A stretch of 64,000 nt of DNA, taken from positions 31,053 through 95,052 of the forward strand of contig JAFQUJ010000007.1 of assembly GCA_017408585.1 (NCBI GenBank), written 5' to 3'. Position numbers and translations under genes: made by a program. Of the stretch, positions 43,521 to 55,041 are shown in pieces; the stretch's first letter is position 1; the number at the start of each line of letters is the position of its first letter. The notes under the pieces are model-generated. The model did not search any database. It was not told the DNA's origin and saw nothing but the letters and a program-made list of their open reading frames with translations. The DNA comes from Clostridia bacterium (GTDB lineage Bacteria > Bacillota > Clostridia > Oscillospirales > CAG-272).

Positions 43521-43796
43521 ATGGATAACAACAATGTTGAAAAGGTTGAAAGAACCGAAGGCACTCGTCCTTCTCGTCCAATGATGAGAAGAAAGAAGAA
43601 GGTTTGTGCTTTCTGTGCTGATAAGATCGGCCACATTGATTACAAGGATACAGCTCGTTTGAGAAAGTATGTTACAGAGCGTGCAAAGATTCTCCCAAGA
43701 AGAATCACAGGCACATGCGCTCATCACCAAAACGAACTTACAAAGGCAATCAAGCGCGCTCGTTTCATGGCTCTTATGCCATACATCGATGACTAA
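43521..43796 (+). CDS. rpsR: 30S ribosomal protein S18
   Basis: 91 residues, with [54 protein letters not shown] typical of S18, including a Cys pair (CAFC) plus a Cys-His-His (CAHH) that can bind zinc, the C+ paralog form. AGGAGG lies 8 nt before ATG. Last gene of the operon. Confidence 0.97.
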   Translation: MDNNNVEKVERTEGTRPSRPMMRRKKKVCAFCADKIGHIDYKDTARLRKYVTERAKILPRRITGTCAHHQNELTKAIKRARFMALMPYIDD

Positions 43797-43807
43797 TCGA
43801 AAATAAT

Positions 43808-43835
43808 AAAATCCACTCAAAAGAGTGGATTTTTT
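43808..43835 (+). terminator. Terminator of the rpsF operon
   Basis: AAATCCACTC-AAAA-GAGTGGATTTTTT. Confidence 0.92.
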
Positions 43836-43836
43836 A

Positions 43837-44107
43837 TTTTTGATTTTTGAAAAATCAAACGGCAATTTTCCTTTCCTTAAAAGGCAAGTGATCATAAAAA
43901 CAAATTTTTGAATTTATAAATTCTAAAATATTAAAATTACATAATCTCGATTGATAACAAGCTATAAAAGACAAAGGGGGAACTTTTACCGTTGCCCCTT
44001 TATTATATATAGAACTTATATACTATATGCGTATGCGTGTGCGATACATGCGATTTTAATATAATGAAGGAAACCGAAAACGCTAGCATTCAAAAGAAAA
44101 CAGAAAA
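43837..44107. other. Non-coding gap between rpsR and rpsT
   Basis: No credible gene. It holds a small palindrome GATTTTTGAAAAATC near 43842 and a hairpin AAAGGGG/CCCCTTT (43973-44001) with a TATTATAT tail. That hairpin could end a small transcript, but no matching promoter was found. The rest is AT-rich. Confidence 0.4.
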
Positions 44108-44138
44108 GAAAAAGAGCTCTGCGGGTTAAACAGAGCTC
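44108..44138 (-). terminator. Terminator of rpsT
   Basis: Minus strand GAGCTCTG-TTTAACCCG-CAGAGCTC followed by TTTTTCTTTTC, 16 nt after the rpsT stop. Confidence 0.85.
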
Positions 44139-44153
44139 GTATATTCTATTAGC

Positions 44154-44417
44154 TTACGCCATCTTATTGAGCATAAGAGTAAGCGCACTCTTCTTATGAG
44201 CAGCATTGTTTTTGTGGAGAAGACCATGAGCAACAGCTTGGTCAATCTTCTTAATAGCAACTACATAAGCAACTTTTGCAGTCTCTTTATCACCGCTTTC
44301 AACAGCAGCCTTAAACTTCTTAATAACGGTGTTGAGCTGAGATTTGAGCATCTTGTTACGAAGTGTCTTGGTAGCAATAACCTTTACACGCTTCTTAGCA
44401 GATTTGATATTAGGCAT
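44154..44417 (-). CDS. rpsT: 30S ribosomal protein S20
   Basis: 87 residues, Lys/Ala-rich helices typical of S20 (MPNIKSAKKRVKVIATKTLRN...AHGLLHKNNAAHKKSAL). Primary 16S rRNA binder. AAAGGAGG lies 7 nt before ATG. It is a monocistronic unit with its own promoter and a short structured leader (44446-44466). Confidence 0.97.
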   Translation of the reverse strand: MPNIKSAKKRVKVIATKTLRNKMLKSQLNTVIKKFKAAVESGDKETAKVAYVVAIKKIDQAVAHGLLHKNNAAHKKSALTLMLNKMA

Positions 44418-44445
44418 GATTGTCCTCCTTTAAATTAATCTAATC

Positions 44446-44466
44446 CAACAGATGCACTATCCGTTG
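44446..44466 (-). other. Hairpin in the rpsT leader
   Basis: On the minus strand CAACGGAT-AGTGC-ATCTGTTG (one G-U pair). It lies between the promoter and the ribosome-binding site and may take part in S20 feedback, which I cannot verify. Confidence 0.35.
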
Positions 44467-44509
44467 CCTGAGAGGGTGCTCCGAATAAAGCCTGTTCGTA
44501 CGATTACAT

Positions 44510-44538
44510 ATAATAACACAAACAAAAAATAAAATCAA
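44510..44538 (-). promoter_or_regulatory. Sigma-A promoter of rpsT
   Basis: Minus strand TTGATT, 17-nt spacer ending in TGT, TATTAT. Confidence 0.78.
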
Positions 44539-44639
44539 TACCTTTTTGAAAAATTATTCTAAATTTTTTAAATTATTTTTAACTCTACTAAAAATTAATT
44601 ATAAAAATCTAAAAAAATCACAAAATTGTTCATAAAAAA

Positions 44640-44662
44640 TTTACATATTAACAAAATGTAAA
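44640..44662. other. Palindrome upstream of the rpoB promoter
   Basis: TTTACAT, 9 nt, ATGTAAA; operator-like and 58 bp before the rpoB -35. The surroundings are extremely AT-rich, so chance is possible. Confidence 0.3.
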
Positions 44663-44720
44663 CTTTTTTAAAATTATGTGTAAATAAAATAACTTTTTTA
44701 CAAAAAAATAAAAATAATGC

Positions 44721-44749
44721 TTGACAAAAATATGCAATGGTGGTAGAAT
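44721..44749 (+). promoter_or_regulatory. Strong promoter of rpoB-rpoC
   Basis: TTGACA, 17-nt spacer ending in TGG, TAGAAT. A ~65-nt AT-rich leader runs to ATG 44822. Confidence 0.88.
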
Positions 44750-44821
44750 AAAACTCCGTGTAATAACGCATAAATTATATAATATAAAAATAAATTTAAG
44801 GAAATATGGAGTGATTAGTTT

Positions 44822-47800
44822 ATGGTCAAAGAGCAAAAGCTTGGCAAAAACACGAGAATGAGCTTCGCAAAAATCAACGAATTGATTGAAATGCCCAACC
44901 TTATCGATGTGCAGACAAAATCATTTGAGTGGTTTTTGAAGGAAGGACTTATGGAGGTTCTTCGCGAGGTTTCTCCAATTACGGATCATTCTGGCAATCT
45001 TTCTATCGAGTTTGTATCCTTCTCTCTCGATACAACGAAGCCAAAGCATCCGGTCGAGGAATGTAAGATTAGAGACACAAACTATGCTGCACCTCTCAAG
45101 GTAACCGTTCGTTTGATGGACAACACCACAGGTGAGGTTAAGGAGCATGAGGTTTTCATGGGCGATTTTCCGCTTATGACAGACCACGGCACATTTGTAA
45201 TCAATGGTGCTGAGCGTGTAGTAGTATCTCAAATCGTTCGTTCACCCGGTATGTACTATGATTCAACAATAGACAAGACAGGTATGCACAACTTTACCGC
45301 ACAGGTAATTCCTTATCGTGGAGCATGGCTTGAGTATGAAACAGATGCTCAAAATGTTTTCTATGTTCATATCGATAAGAACAGAAAGATGCCTATAACC
45401 GTTCTTATCCGTGCTCTCGGTATTGAAACCGAAGAGGACATTAAGGATATGTTCGGTGAACTCTTTATGACACCTACTCTCGCTAAGGACGAAAGCGAAA
45501 AGCTCGCAATCGAAAGCCTTACATCAATCAGAGAGGAAGCTCTTAAAGAAATATACAAAAGACACCGTCCGGGTGAGCCTGCAACAGCAGAGAGCGCTGA
45601 AACACTTCTCAACAACTTCTTCTTCGATCCAAAGAGATATGACCTATATCCTGTTGGCCGTTATAAATTCGATAAGAAGCTCGCTATTGTTGACAGAATC
45701 GCCGGACTTACCCTAACTCGTCCTGTAATCAGTAGAAAAACAGGCGAAATCCTTTACGAGAGTGGTGTAATCCTTAAGCCCGAGGACGCAAGAATTATTG
45801 AGTCCCACTGTGTAAACGAGGTTTATGTTCAGGTTCTTGAAAAGGAAACAGGAAAGATCGTAGAAATCAAGGTGTTCGGTAACGGAACAGTTAATCCTGA
45901 GGACGCTATCGGCTTCTCACTTAAGGATTGTGGAGTTAACGAAAAGATCAACTATGAAAAGCTCATGCAAATTGTTGAGGATTGCGCAGGCGATGTTGAG
46001 GCAATTAAGCTTGCTGTTAAGCGTAACCTTGCAGAGCTTTGCCCTAAGCATATCACAAGAGAAGATATCCTAGCTTCTATTAGCTATCTTGTATGCCTTG
46101 CTCATGGCATTGGCGTAAAGGACGATATCGACCACTTGGGTAGCAGACGCCTTCGTTGCGTAGGTGAGCTCCTACAAAACCAAGTTCGTATCGGTATGTC
46201 TCGTATGGAAAAGATTATAAGAGAAAGATTGAACGCCGTAACAGACGCAGAGGAGCTTTCTCCAAAGAATCTTATAAATATCAGACCCGTAGTTACTGCT
46301 ATTAGAGATTTCTTCGGTTCATCACCACTTTCACAGTTCATGGACCAAAACAACCCACTAGCAGAGCTAACTCATAAGCGTCGTATTTCAGCGCTCGGTC
46401 CCGGAGGCTTGTCAAGAGATAGAGCCGCATTCGAGGTGCGTGATGTTCACTACACCCACTATGGTAGAATGTGTCCTGTTGAAACACCTGAAGGTCCAAA
46501 CATCGGTCTTATCTCATACCTTTCAACATATGCGAGAATAAGCGACTATGGCTTTATTCAAGCTCCATATCGCAAAATTGTTGATGGCAGAGTTACAGAC
46601 GAGGTTGTATATATGACCGCCGATGAGGAGGACGGACATATTATCGCTCAGGCTTACGAGGCTCTTGATAGCGAGGGCAGATTTGTAAATAAAAAGATTA
46701 TCGTTCGTGATAGAGCAGAAATCCTTGAGGTTGACCCTTCACTAGCCGACTACATGGATGTATCTCCTAAGATGGTTGTATCAGTTGCTACCGCAATGAT
46801 ACCATTTATCGAAAACGACGACAATGCTCGTGCACTCATGGGCTCAAACATGCAGAAGCAGGCAGTTCCACTTCTTACCTCTGACTCACCAATTGTTGGT
46901 ACAGGTATGGAGTATAAGGCAGCATACGACTCCGGTGTTGTAGTTATCGCAAAGCGCGCCGGCGTAGTTGAAAGAGTAGATGCTACTCATATCATTATTC
47001 GCGCAGAGGATGGTACGGCTGATACTTATGAGCTTCTTAAGTTCAAGCGCTCCAACCAAACAACATGCGTAAACCAAAAGCCAATCGTAAAATGTGGCGA
47101 AATCATCGAGGAGGGTCAGGTTATCGCAGACGGACCTGCAACCTCTAATGGTGAAATCTCTCTTGGTAAGAATGCCCTTATCGGCTTCATGACATGGGAG
47201 GGATATAACTACGAGGACGCTGTTCTTCTAAATGAAAAGCTCGTCCGTGATGATGTTTATACATCAATTCATATCGAGGAGCTCACACAAGAAGCAAGAG
47301 ATACCAAGCTTGGCCCGGAGGAAATCACACGCGAAATTCCTAACGCAGGCGAGGATATGCTCAAAAATCTTGACGAGGATGGTATTGTAAGAATAGGTAC
47401 TGAGGTTAAGGCTCATGATATTCTCGTCGGTAAGGTTACACCTAAGGGTGAAACCGAGGTAACAGCCGAGGAAAGACTCCTTCGTGCTATTTTCGGTGAA
47501 AAGTCAAGAGATGTAAGAGATACATCACTTAGAGTTCATAACGGTCAGGATGGTATCGTAATTGATGTTAAGATCCTTTCTCGCGAAAATGGCGACGAGC
47601 TCTCTCCTGGCGTAAATAAGGTAGTTAAGGTTTATATCGCTCAAAAGAGAAAGATCTCCGTAGGAGACAAAATGGCGGGCCGTCACGGAAACAAGGGTGT
47701 TGTATCAAGAATTCTTCCACCGGAGGATATGCCTTTCTTGGCAGATGGTACTCCACTTGATATCGTGCTCAACCCACTCGGCGTTCCTTCTCGTATGAAC

Positions 47801-48703
47801 ATCGGTCAGGTTCTCGAGGTTCACCTCGGTATCGCAGCTAAAAAGCTTGGCTGGAAGATAATGACTCCTGTATTCGATGGCGCAAAGGAGCAGGATATCT
47901 TTGAATGTCTAAAAATGGCAGGACTTTGGAGAGATGTTCTTCCAAATGAGAACACAGACGGAAAGGATCTCTTTGAAGAGGTTATAAGAGAAGACGGTAA
48001 GAGAGATATCCAACGCCTTGATGACGAAACAAGAAACAATCCTGATGCACTAGCACAGCTACTAGCAGAGGGCAAGCTAAAAATATGCGACGGTAAAACA
48101 ATTCTTTATGACGGACGCACAGGTGTACCGTTCGATAACCCTGTAACCGTAGGAATTATGTACTACCTCAAGCTCCATCACCTTGTTGACGATAAGATTC
48201 ACGCTCGTTCAACAGGTCCATACTCACTCGTAACACAACAGCCTCTTGGTGGTAAGGCACAATTTGGAGGTCAGCGTTTCGGAGAGATGGAGGTTTGGGC
48301 GCTCGAGGCATATGGCGCAGCATATACACTTCAAGAAATACTCACCGTTAAGAGTGACGATATTATCGGTAGAACAAAAGCATTTGAGGCAATTGTTAAG
48401 GGTGCAAATATCCCAACACCTGGTATTCCGGAGTCCTTCAAGGTGCTTGTTAAGGAGCTTCAAGCTCTCGCTCTTGATATTAGAATTCTTGACGATGACG
48501 GCAATGAAATTGAGCTATCAAACATCGGTGAGGAGGATCTCGCTCCAAGAAATGTAGTAGCTCCCGCAGCGGATGATGAAACCGTTGAGGAAGAGCCATC
48601 TGATGACGAGGCATACGATAGCGATGATTTTGCTGAAGAAGACGTGGATTTCCCTGAGGATTTTGGCGGAAATGCTTTTGACGACTTCGATGATGAAGAC
48701 TAA
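44822..48703 (+). CDS. rpoB: DNA-directed RNA polymerase beta subunit
   Basis: 1293 residues. Conserved stretches: the rifampicin-pocket region ([35 protein letters not shown]), [25 protein letters not shown], and the C-terminal [24 protein letters not shown], plus an acidic tail (~1250-1293). It forms the catalytic core with beta-prime. The rifampicin-pocket residues visible are Gln, Asp, His, Arg and Ser as in sensitive wild types. GGAGTGA precedes ATG. It has its own strong promoter and is not preceded by rplK-rplA-rplJ-rplL; rpoC follows after 29 nt. Confidence 0.98.
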   Translation: MVKEQKLGKNTRMSFAKINELIEMPNLIDVQTKSFEWFLKEGLMEVLREVSPITDHSGNLSIEFVSFSLDTTKPKHPVEECKIRDTNYAAPLKVTVRLMDNTTGEVKEHEVFMGDFPLMTDHGTFVINGAERVVVSQIVRSPGMYYDSTIDKTGMHNFTAQVIPYRGAWLEYETDAQNVFYVHIDKNRKMPITVLIRALGIETEEDIKDMFGELFMTPTLAKDESEKLAIESLTSIREEALKEIYKRHRPGEPATAESAETLLNNFFFDPKRYDLYPVGRYKFDKKLAIVDRIAGLTLTRPVISRKTGEILYESGVILKPEDARIIESHCVNEVYVQVLEKETGKIVEIKVFGNGTVNPEDAIGFSLKDCGVNEKINYEKLMQIVEDCAGDVEAIKLAVKRNLAELCPKHITREDILASISYLVCLAHGIGVKDDIDHLGSRRLRCVGELLQNQVRIGMSRMEKIIRERLNAVTDAEELSPKNLINIRPVVTAIRDFFGSSPLSQFMDQNNPLAELTHKRRISALGPGGLSRDRAAFEVRDVHYTHYGRMCPVETPEGPNIGLISYLSTYARISDYGFIQAPYRKIVDGRVTDEVVYMTADEEDGHIIAQAYEALDSEGRFVNKKIIVRDRAEILEVDPSLADYMDVSPKMVVSVATAMIPFIENDDNARALMGSNMQKQAVPLLTSDSPIVGTGMEYKAAYDSGVVVIAKRAGVVERVDATHIIIRAEDGTADTYELLKFKRSNQTTCVNQKPIVKCGEIIEEGQVIADGPATSNGEISLGKNALIGFMTWEGYNYEDAVLLNEKLVRDDVYTSIHIEELTQEARDTKLGPEEITREIPNAGEDMLKNLDEDGIVRIGTEVKAHDILVGKVTPKGETEVTAEERLLRAIFGEKSRDVRDTSLRVHNGQDGIVIDVKILSRENGDELSPGVNKVVKVYIAQKRKISVGDKMAGRHGNKGVVSRILPPEDMPFLADGTPLDIVLNPLGVPSRMNIGQVLEVHLGIAAKKLGWKIMTPVFDGAKEQDIFECLKMAGLWRDVLPNENTDGKDLFEEVIREDGKRDIQRLDDETRNNPDALAQLLAEGKLKICDGKTILYDGRTGVPFDNPVTVGIMYYLKLHHLVDDKIHARSTGPYSLVTQQPLGGKAQFGGQRFGEMEVWALEAYGAAYTLQEILTVKSDDIIGRTKAFEAIVKGANIPTPGIPESFKVLVKELQALALDIRILDDDGNEIELSNIGEEDLAPRNVVAPAADDETVEEEPSDDEAYDSDDFAEEDVDFPEDFGGNAFDDFDDED

Positions 48704-48732
48704 CAAAAACTACTAAAAGAAGGAAAATGCTA

Positions 48733-51700
48733 ATGGAACATACATTTGATTCTATAAAAATAGGTCTTGCTTCTCCTGAAATGATAAGAAGTTGGTCTTG
48801 GGGTGAGGTAACAAAGCCCGAAACCATCAACTATCGTACACAAAAGCCCGAGAAGGACGGTCTTTTCTGTGAAAAGATCTTTGGTCCAACAAAGGACTGG
48901 GAATGCGCATGCGGTAAGTATAAGCGTTCTCGCTATAAGGGTCACAAGTGTGAAAGATGTGGCGTAGAGGTAACGACCAAAAAGGTTCGTCGTGAAAGAA
49001 TGGGACATATCGAGCTTGCATGCCCGGTTGCTCACATTTGGTATTCAAAGGCAACTCCATCAAGAATGGCATTGCTTCTTGAAATTTCTCCAAAGGCTAT
49101 TGAAAATGTTATATATTTCGTTCAAAGAATCGTAACCGATCCTGGTGATACACCTCTTCTTAAGTATCAGGTTCTTACAGAAAAGGAATACCAGGACAAC
49201 TACGAAAAGTACGAAACACGCTTCAAGGCTGAAATGGGAGCAGAGGCAATCAAGAAGCTCTTAGCTGAGATTGATATCGAGGCACTTTCACAACAGCTTA
49301 AGGAAGAGCTTGCAACCGCAAGCGGACAAAAGAAGCTAAAAATTATTAAAAGACTTGAAATCGTAGAGGCATTTAGAAAGAGCGGAAACCGCCCTGAATG
49401 GATGATTCTTGATGTTCTTCCTGTTCTCCCACCTGAAATTCGTCCAATGGTACCACTTGATGGTGGAAGATATGCAGCATCGGATATCAATGACCTCTAT
49501 CGTAGAGTTATCAATAGAAATAACCGTCTTAAGAAGCTTATTGAGCTCCGTACTCCTGATATGATTATCAAGAACGAGAAGAGAATGCTTCAAGAGGCAG
49601 TAGATGCGCTTATCGATAATGGTAAGCGTGGAAAGCCTGTAACAGGTCCTAGCAACCGTCAGCTCAAATCTCTTTCCGAGATGCTCAGAGGTAAGCAGGG
49701 ACGCTTCCGTCAAAACCTTCTTGGTAAGCGTGTTGACTACTCAGGCCGTAGCGTTATCGTTGTAGGTCCAAGCCTAAAAATTTATCAATGCGGACTTCCT
49801 CGCGAAATGGCACTTGAGCTATTCAAGCCATTCGTTATGAAGCGCCTAGTTGAAACTCAAAAGGCTGGAAATATCAAGGAAGCTAAGAGAAAGGTAGAGC
49901 AGGTAGCAGACGAGGTTTGGGACGCACTTGAGGTTGTAATCAAGGAGCATCCTGTGCTTCTAAACCGTGCTCCTACACTTCACCGTCTATCAATTCAAGC
50001 ATTCGAGCCTGTACTCGTTGAGGGAAGAGCTATTAAGCTTCACCCACTCGTATGTAAGGCGTTCAATGCTGACTTCGACGGAGACCAAATGCCTGTCCAT
50101 GTTCCTCTATCCAATGAGGCTCAGGCAGAGGCTAGATTCCTTATGCTCTCGGCTAATAACCTTTTGAAGCCTGTTGACGGTAAGGCTATCGCCGTTCCTT
50201 CACAGGATATGGTTCTTGGCTCATACTACCTAACTCTTGACCCAAGAGAGGGCGAAAAGGGCGCAGGTAGCGTATATCGTGATATGAATGAGGCTATTAT
50301 GGCGTACGAAAATGGCGACCTAGAGCTTCATGCACCTATCAGAATTAGAGTCGTTAAGGAAATCAATGGCGAAACAAAATCCAAAATTATCGAGGCAACC
50401 CTCGGCAGACTTATATTCAATAGCAATATCCCACAGGATCTTGGCTATGTAAATAGAGAAGAAGATCCATTTGGACTTGAAATCAACTTTGTTGCAGGAA
50501 GCAAACAGCTCTCACAAATTGTTGACCGTACAATCAAAATTCACGGCTTTACAATGGCAGCAGAGGTTCTTGATAGCATCAAGGCTATGGGCTATAAGTA
50601 TTCAACAAGAGCATCACTTTCAATCTCAGTTGCCGACATGGTTATTCCGGAGGAAAAATACGAGATTGTAAGAGAGGCTGAGGCAAGGGTTGACGAAATC
50701 TTCTCATATTATAGAGAGGGTGAGCTCACCGATAACGAAAGATATAACTGCGTTATCGATATTTGGAACAAGGCAACAGACGATGTTGTCGCTGAAATCT
50801 TGAAGAGCTTCAATAAATACAACCCAATTAAGATGATGTCAGACTCTGGTGCTCGTGGTAGCATGACACAGATGCGTCAGCTCGCAGGTATGCGTGGACT
50901 TATGTTCTCCGCAACAGGTAAGACAATGGAAATTCCAATTAAGTCTAACTTCCGTGAGGGTCTAACAATCCTTGAATACTTCGTAGCTGCAAGATCAGCT
51001 CGTAAGTCGCTTTCCGATACAGCTCTTAAAACAGCTGACTCAGGATACCTTACAAGACGCCTTGTTGATGTTTCACACGAGGTTATCATTCGTGAGCATG
51101 ACTGTGGAACAAGCGATTATATGATCGCTAGCGATATCAAGGAAGGCAACGAGGTTGTTGAAAAGCTCGCAGACAGAATTCTTGGTAGATACACAGTTGA
51201 GGATGTTATTAACCCACAAACCGGCGAGGTAATTGTTGGCACTAACCAAATGATTACAGCTGATGCAGTAGATAAGATTGTTAAGGCTGGTATCACCGAG
51301 GTTAAGGTTCGTTCCGTTCTTCGTTGTAAGACAAAGGGTGGCGTATGTGCTCACTGCTATGGTATGGACCTTGCAACATCAAAGCCTGTTAATATCGGTG
51401 AGGCTGTCGGTGTTATCGCAGCTCAATCAATTGGTGAGCCTGGTACACAGCTTACCATGAGAACCTTCCATACCGGTGGTGTCGCTTCTGCAAACATCAC
51501 ACAAGGTCTTCCTAGAGTTGAGGAGCTCTTTGAAGCTCGTCGTCCTAAGAAGCCTGCAATTGCTTGCGAGGCATCAGGTACAATCGAGATTGTTCCTGAT
51601 GGAAGAATTAATAAGATTATCGTTACCGACGAAGAAACCGGTAAGGAATTCAAATACGATGTTCCATTTGGAACAACAATCATTGTTCATGACGGCGATA

Positions 51701-52248
51701 CTGTTGAAAAGGGTCAAGCACTCACCGAGGGCTATATGGCTCCTGCCGACATTCTTGCTATCAATGGCATCGAGGCGGTATATGATTATATCGTGCGTGA
51801 GGTACAAAAGGTTTACCGTTCGCAAAATGTTGATGTTGACGATAAGCATGTTGAGGTTATCACTCGTCAAATGACAAGAAAGGTTAGAATTGAGGACAGC
51901 GGAGATACCGACTTTATCGTTGGTACAACCGTTGATAAGGACGAATTCGTTCGTGCTAACGAGGTAATTAGAGCAAGAATAGAGGCTGGTGAAATCACAC
52001 TTCGTGAGGCTATCGGTTCACCAATTCTTCTTGGAATTACTAAGGCGGCATCCTCGACTGAATCCTTCCTATCCGCCGCATCCTTCCAGGAGACCACAAA
52101 GGCGCTCACCGACGCTGCAATTCGCGGTAAGATTGACCACCTTCTCGGACTTAAGGAAAATGTTATTATCGGTAAGCTAATCCCTGCAGGTACAGGTCTT
52201 GCTGAATATAATAGAATCGGCGTAAAGAAAGAACCATCTAATGCCTAA
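48733..52248 (+). CDS. rpoC: DNA-directed RNA polymerase beta-prime subunit
   Basis: 1171 residues, a short clostridial-type beta-prime. The N-terminal zinc site is CACGKY...CERCGVEV, the catalytic Mg loop NADFDGDQM is present, and the second zinc site is near the C-terminal third ([15 protein letters not shown]). ATG 48733 ([26 protein letters not shown]) is preferred with GAAGG about 9 nt upstream; ATG 48727 is two codons earlier with poor spacing. Co-transcribed with rpoB; a terminator follows and the next unit is a two-component system, not rpsL-rpsG. Confidence 0.98.
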   Translation: MEHTFDSIKIGLASPEMIRSWSWGEVTKPETINYRTQKPEKDGLFCEKIFGPTKDWECACGKYKRSRYKGHKCERCGVEVTTKKVRRERMGHIELACPVAHIWYSKATPSRMALLLEISPKAIENVIYFVQRIVTDPGDTPLLKYQVLTEKEYQDNYEKYETRFKAEMGAEAIKKLLAEIDIEALSQQLKEELATASGQKKLKIIKRLEIVEAFRKSGNRPEWMILDVLPVLPPEIRPMVPLDGGRYAASDINDLYRRVINRNNRLKKLIELRTPDMIIKNEKRMLQEAVDALIDNGKRGKPVTGPSNRQLKSLSEMLRGKQGRFRQNLLGKRVDYSGRSVIVVGPSLKIYQCGLPREMALELFKPFVMKRLVETQKAGNIKEAKRKVEQVADEVWDALEVVIKEHPVLLNRAPTLHRLSIQAFEPVLVEGRAIKLHPLVCKAFNADFDGDQMPVHVPLSNEAQAEARFLMLSANNLLKPVDGKAIAVPSQDMVLGSYYLTLDPREGEKGAGSVYRDMNEAIMAYENGDLELHAPIRIRVVKEINGETKSKIIEATLGRLIFNSNIPQDLGYVNREEDPFGLEINFVAGSKQLSQIVDRTIKIHGFTMAAEVLDSIKAMGYKYSTRASLSISVADMVIPEEKYEIVREAEARVDEIFSYYREGELTDNERYNCVIDIWNKATDDVVAEILKSFNKYNPIKMMSDSGARGSMTQMRQLAGMRGLMFSATGKTMEIPIKSNFREGLTILEYFVAARSARKSLSDTALKTADSGYLTRRLVDVSHEVIIREHDCGTSDYMIASDIKEGNEVVEKLADRILGRYTVEDVINPQTGEVIVGTNQMITADAVDKIVKAGITEVKVRSVLRCKTKGGVCAHCYGMDLATSKPVNIGEAVGVIAAQSIGEPGTQLTMRTFHTGGVASANITQGLPRVEELFEARRPKKPAIACEASGTIEIVPDGRINKIIVTDEETGKEFKYDVPFGTTIIVHDGDTVEKGQALTEGYMAPADILAINGIEAVYDYIVREVQKVYRSQNVDVDDKHVEVITRQMTRKVRIEDSGDTDFIVGTTVDKDEFVRANEVIRARIEAGEITLREAIGSPILLGITKAASSTESFLSAASFQETTKALTDAAIRGKIDHLLGLKENVIIGKLIPAGTGLAEYNRIGVKKEPSNA

Positions 52249-52257
52249 ATAAAAATC

Positions 52258-52290
52258 AAAATGCCATGCAATCGCATGGCATTTTATTTT
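52258..52290 (+). terminator. Terminator of rpoBC
   Basis: AAAATGCCATGC-AATC-GCATGGCATTTT followed by ATTTTTTA. Confidence 0.88.
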
Positions 52291-52354
52291 TTAGTAGCCA
52301 TAAAATCTTGTAAAAAAACCAAAAAAGTGATAAAATAATAAAAAAATAGTAATT

Positions 52355-52408
52355 TTTACAAAACTTTAACAATTTTAAAACATATTGAAAAAATTAAGAA
52401 TGTATAAT
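52355..52408 (+). promoter_or_regulatory. Phased direct-repeat operator and promoter of the two-component operon
   Basis: TTTACA (52355), TTAACA (52366) and a weaker AAAACA (52377) repeat every 11 bp. A TATAAT -10 (52403-52408) with TG two bases before it follows, and no -35 hexamer stands at the right distance. The layout resembles PhoP-type activator boxes placed over a weak promoter. The first two boxes and their flanks recur before the 56239 operon. Confidence 0.6.
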
Positions 52409-52430
52409 GACATGGTAAGGTGGTGTTATT

Positions 52431-53102
52431 ATGGTGAAAATATTAGTAGTAGAGGACGATAAGGACCTAAATAAGCTCGTTTGCACATATCTAAGAGGCT
52501 GTGGTTATGAGGTTAGCGCATGCTTTGACGGAGAAGAGGCCATCGAAATTATGGAGCAAAAGCAATTTAATATGGTTATAAGCGACATCATGATGCCTAA
52601 AATGGACGGCTTTGAGCTAGCCGAAAGCATAAGAAGCTTTGATACTCAAATTCCAATTCTATTTATGAGCGCTAAGGACGATAAGCCCTCTAAAATGCTG
52701 GGCTATAAAATAGGTATAGATGACTATGTGGTTAAGCCCTTCGATATTGATGTGCTAATTATGAAGGTAAACGCCCTTTTGCGTCGCGCAAAAATAGAAA
52801 CCGAAAAGAAAATTACAATAGGTAATCTCGTAATGGATATTGAGGAGCATACCGCCTATGTTAATGGCGAGGAAATTTCCTTGACTGTAAGAGAATTTAA
52901 TCTTCTTTTCAAGCTTCTTCAATACCCCAAAAAGACCTTTACACGCTCAGCCTTGATGGAGGAGTTTTGGGACTACGATTCCTCGGCAACCTCGAGAACA
53001 GTCGATGTCTATATGGCAAAGATAAGAGAAAAAACCGCCGAATGTGATGGCTTTGAAATAATAACCGTTCACGGACTCGGCTATAAGGCGGTGCTCAAAT
53101 GA
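52431..53102 (+). CDS. OmpR/PhoB-family response regulator
   Basis: 223 residues. The receiver domain (1-~120) has acidic residues Glu8-Asp9-Asp10, the phosphoacceptor Asp52 (ISDIMMPKMDG) and Lys102 (VVKPF). The winged helix (~128-222) has LTVREFNLLFKLLQYPKKTFTRSALMEEFWDYDS...SRTVDVYMAKIREK. It binds tandem direct repeats when phosphorylated. AAGGTGG precedes ATG, and the kinase start overlaps its stop by 4 nt. The 11-bp-phased repeats at 52355 and 56110 are the obvious candidate sites, giving autoregulation. The exact family branch cannot be named. Confidence 0.94.
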   Translation: MVKILVVEDDKDLNKLVCTYLRGCGYEVSACFDGEEAIEIMEQKQFNMVISDIMMPKMDGFELAESIRSFDTQIPILFMSAKDDKPSKMLGYKIGIDDYVVKPFDIDVLIMKVNALLRRAKIETEKKITIGNLVMDIEEHTAYVNGEEISLTVREFNLLFKLLQYPKKTFTRSALMEEFWDYDSSATSRTVDVYMAKIREKTAECDGFEIITVHGLGYKAVLK

Positions 53103-54145
53103 ATAATAGAAGAAAAAAAGCGATTGTTACAATAAACGGAACAATAATGTTCTTTTTTAGTATATGGTTAACGGTAACAATAGCAGTTTCAGCCTTTAAG
53201 CTTATGGTCGATAGAACAAGCGACATGAAAAAGGTCTATATAGTAATGCTTTTCGTGATATTGTTCTTGTCTGTTTTGTGGACGCTTGCCGACCTTTTAA
53301 GACGAAAAATAATGGTCGAAAAGCCAACTGAGGAAATACTTATCGCAACCGAAAAGATTGCAAGAGGCGATTTTTCTGTAAGATTGACACCAAAATACAT
53401 CTATGGAAAATATGACGAATACGATGAGATACGAGAAAATATAAATCGAATGACCGCCGAGCTTGAAAAAAGCGAGATTTTAAAAAACGATTTTATATCA
53501 AATATATCTCATGAAATAAAAACTCCCCTTGCGATAATTCAAAGCTATGCGACTCTAATAAACGACCCCACAATAGATAGTGAGGAAAGACAAAGATATG
53601 TAAAAATCTTGTGCGAGGCAACTAAGCGCCTAACAGCCCTAATCAACGATATTTTAAAGCTTAATAAGCTTGAAAATCAAGGTATAATAGAGAGCAAGGA
53701 GGGCATAAGATTACACGATAGTCTAGCTGAGGCTGTAATTCAATTTGAAACACTAATAGAGGCTAAAAATCTTGAAATAGAAGCTGACCTTGACGAAATT
53801 ACAATAGTATCCGTCAAAAGCTATCTTGATATAATATGGAACAATCTTATATCAAATGCTATCAAATTTACCGAGAATGGTGGAAAAATCACCATATCAC
53901 TAAAAAACGATAACGGACGCGCAATTATCAAGGTGTCAGATACAGGCTGTGGAATTTCCAAGGAAACGGGAATGAGAATTTTTGAAAAATTCTATCAGGG
54001 CGACACCTCGCATGCCCAAGAGGGTAACGGACTCGGTCTTGCACTAGTTAAAAAAATCATTGATATAATCGGTGGAGAAATCTCCGTCGAAAGCGAAATC
54101 GGAAGAGGAAGCACCTTCACCGTGATACTTAAGGATTTGACATGA
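53099..54145 (+). CDS. Sensor histidine kinase
   Basis: 348 residues. Two transmembrane helices (~10-31 and ~46-66) are separated by only ~14 residues, so there is no extracellular sensor domain. A HAMP-like linker (~68-125), the H-box NDFISNISHEIKTPLAIIQSY with His138, and the ATPase boxes (NLISNAIKFTENGG, VSDTGCGIS, GNGLGLALVKKI) follow. Kinases with this intramembrane-sensing layout usually respond to envelope damage or read a partner membrane protein; the membrane proteins in the same operon are candidates. ATGA overlap with the regulator gene indicates coupled translation. Confidence 0.94.
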   Translation: MNNRRKKAIVTINGTIMFFFSIWLTVTIAVSAFKLMVDRTSDMKKVYIVMLFVILFLSVLWTLADLLRRKIMVEKPTEEILIATEKIARGDFSVRLTPKYIYGKYDEYDEIRENINRMTAELEKSEILKNDFISNISHEIKTPLAIIQSYATLINDPTIDSEERQRYVKILCEATKRLTALINDILKLNKLENQGIIESKEGIRLHDSLAEAVIQFETLIEAKNLEIEADLDEITIVSVKSYLDIIWNNLISNAIKFTENGGKITISLKNDNGRAIIKVSDTGCGISKETGMRIFEKFYQGDTSHAQEGNGLGLALVKKIIDIIGGEISVESEIGRGSTFTVILKDLT

Positions 54146-55041
54146 AAAATCTTTTAAAAAAGGCTTTTTCTATTTTAAAAAAGCCACCAAAAATTGCATT
54201 AATAATAGCATATATATTAACAGCCCTTTCGATAACAGGCTCGATTCTAATACTGATAATTAGCCCTAAGGGCGCATTTTATGAGATTCTCTCATATACT
54301 ATCTATGCAATTTCTGCCATAACCTTAGCATATACAATATATACAATAGTAATTTTTGCATCTAAATGGAAGGCAGAAATACAAAACGCAATAAATAGGA
54401 ATTCTTTTACAAGAGAGCTTTTTTCTAATTATGGATATAGAACTATGGCTTTTGCCGTGATATCGATTGGAATCGGCGTATTATATGGCGGATTTTTCGT
54501 AGCTATGGCTATTGTAAATAAATCTGTATGGTATAGCGTTTTGGCAGGAATTCATATAATAATGTCTGTGTCAAGAGGAATAGTTGTTTTTAATCGTAAG
54601 AGCGAAGAAAATAGCATAATGCACGCAAAAACACATATTAATTGTGGTATTTTGTTAATTGCATCAACTCTTGCACTTGATATAGCAGTTTTACAAATGG
54701 CGTTTTTAGATAGAGCCTTTTCTTATGGCGAATATACAATTTATGTTGTCGCACTCTATGCCTTCTATAAAATAATTACATCAAGCATAAATTATTTTAA
54801 AAGAAAAAGAAATGAAGGCCTTAAAATAAAAACAATAAGAAATATAAATCTTGCCGATGCAATGATATCAATTCTGGCATTACAGGCATCACTTCTGTCA
54901 ATATTTGGCACAGGAGATATTTCACAAGCCTTTAATTTAATTACAGGTGGCGTCATTAGCGCTCTGATTGCAACCATGGGAGTGTCAATGATAGTTATGG
55001 GAATAAAAGAAAAACAAAAAATAAAAACGGAGAATAAATAA
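54142..55041 (+). CDS. Multi-spanning membrane protein of unknown function
   Basis: 299 residues with about eight hydrophobic helices (~15-40, ~42-70, ~95-125, ~128-150, ~165-190, ~195-213, ~232-255, ~262-288). The start overlaps the kinase stop (ATGA). No family was recognised. Its tight coupling to a kinase lacking its own sensor domain makes it a candidate signal partner or target. The protein has no obvious transporter motif such as a Walker box. Confidence 0.85.
   Translation: MKNLLKKAFSILKKPPKIALIIAYILTALSITGSILILIISPKGAFYEILSYTIYAISAITLAYTIYTIVIFASKWKAEIQNAINRNSFTRELFSNYGYRTMAFAVISIGIGVLYGGFFVAMAIVNKSVWYSVLAGIHIIMSVSRGIVVFNRKSEENSIMHAKTHINCGILLIASTLALDIAVLQMAFLDRAFSYGEYTIYVVALYAFYKIITSSINYFKRKRNEGLKIKTIRNINLADAMISILALQASLLSIFGTGDISQAFNLITGGVISALIATMGVSMIVMGIKEKQKIKTENK

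Noticed and set aside
43973-44001. Hairpin between rpsR and rpsT as a small RNA gene
   Set aside because: No promoter at a suitable distance and a poor T-tract; kept only as a note.
52385-52408. TTGAAA with TATAAT as a normal promoter for the response regulator
   Set aside because: The 12-nt spacing is too short; the phased boxes explain the region better.
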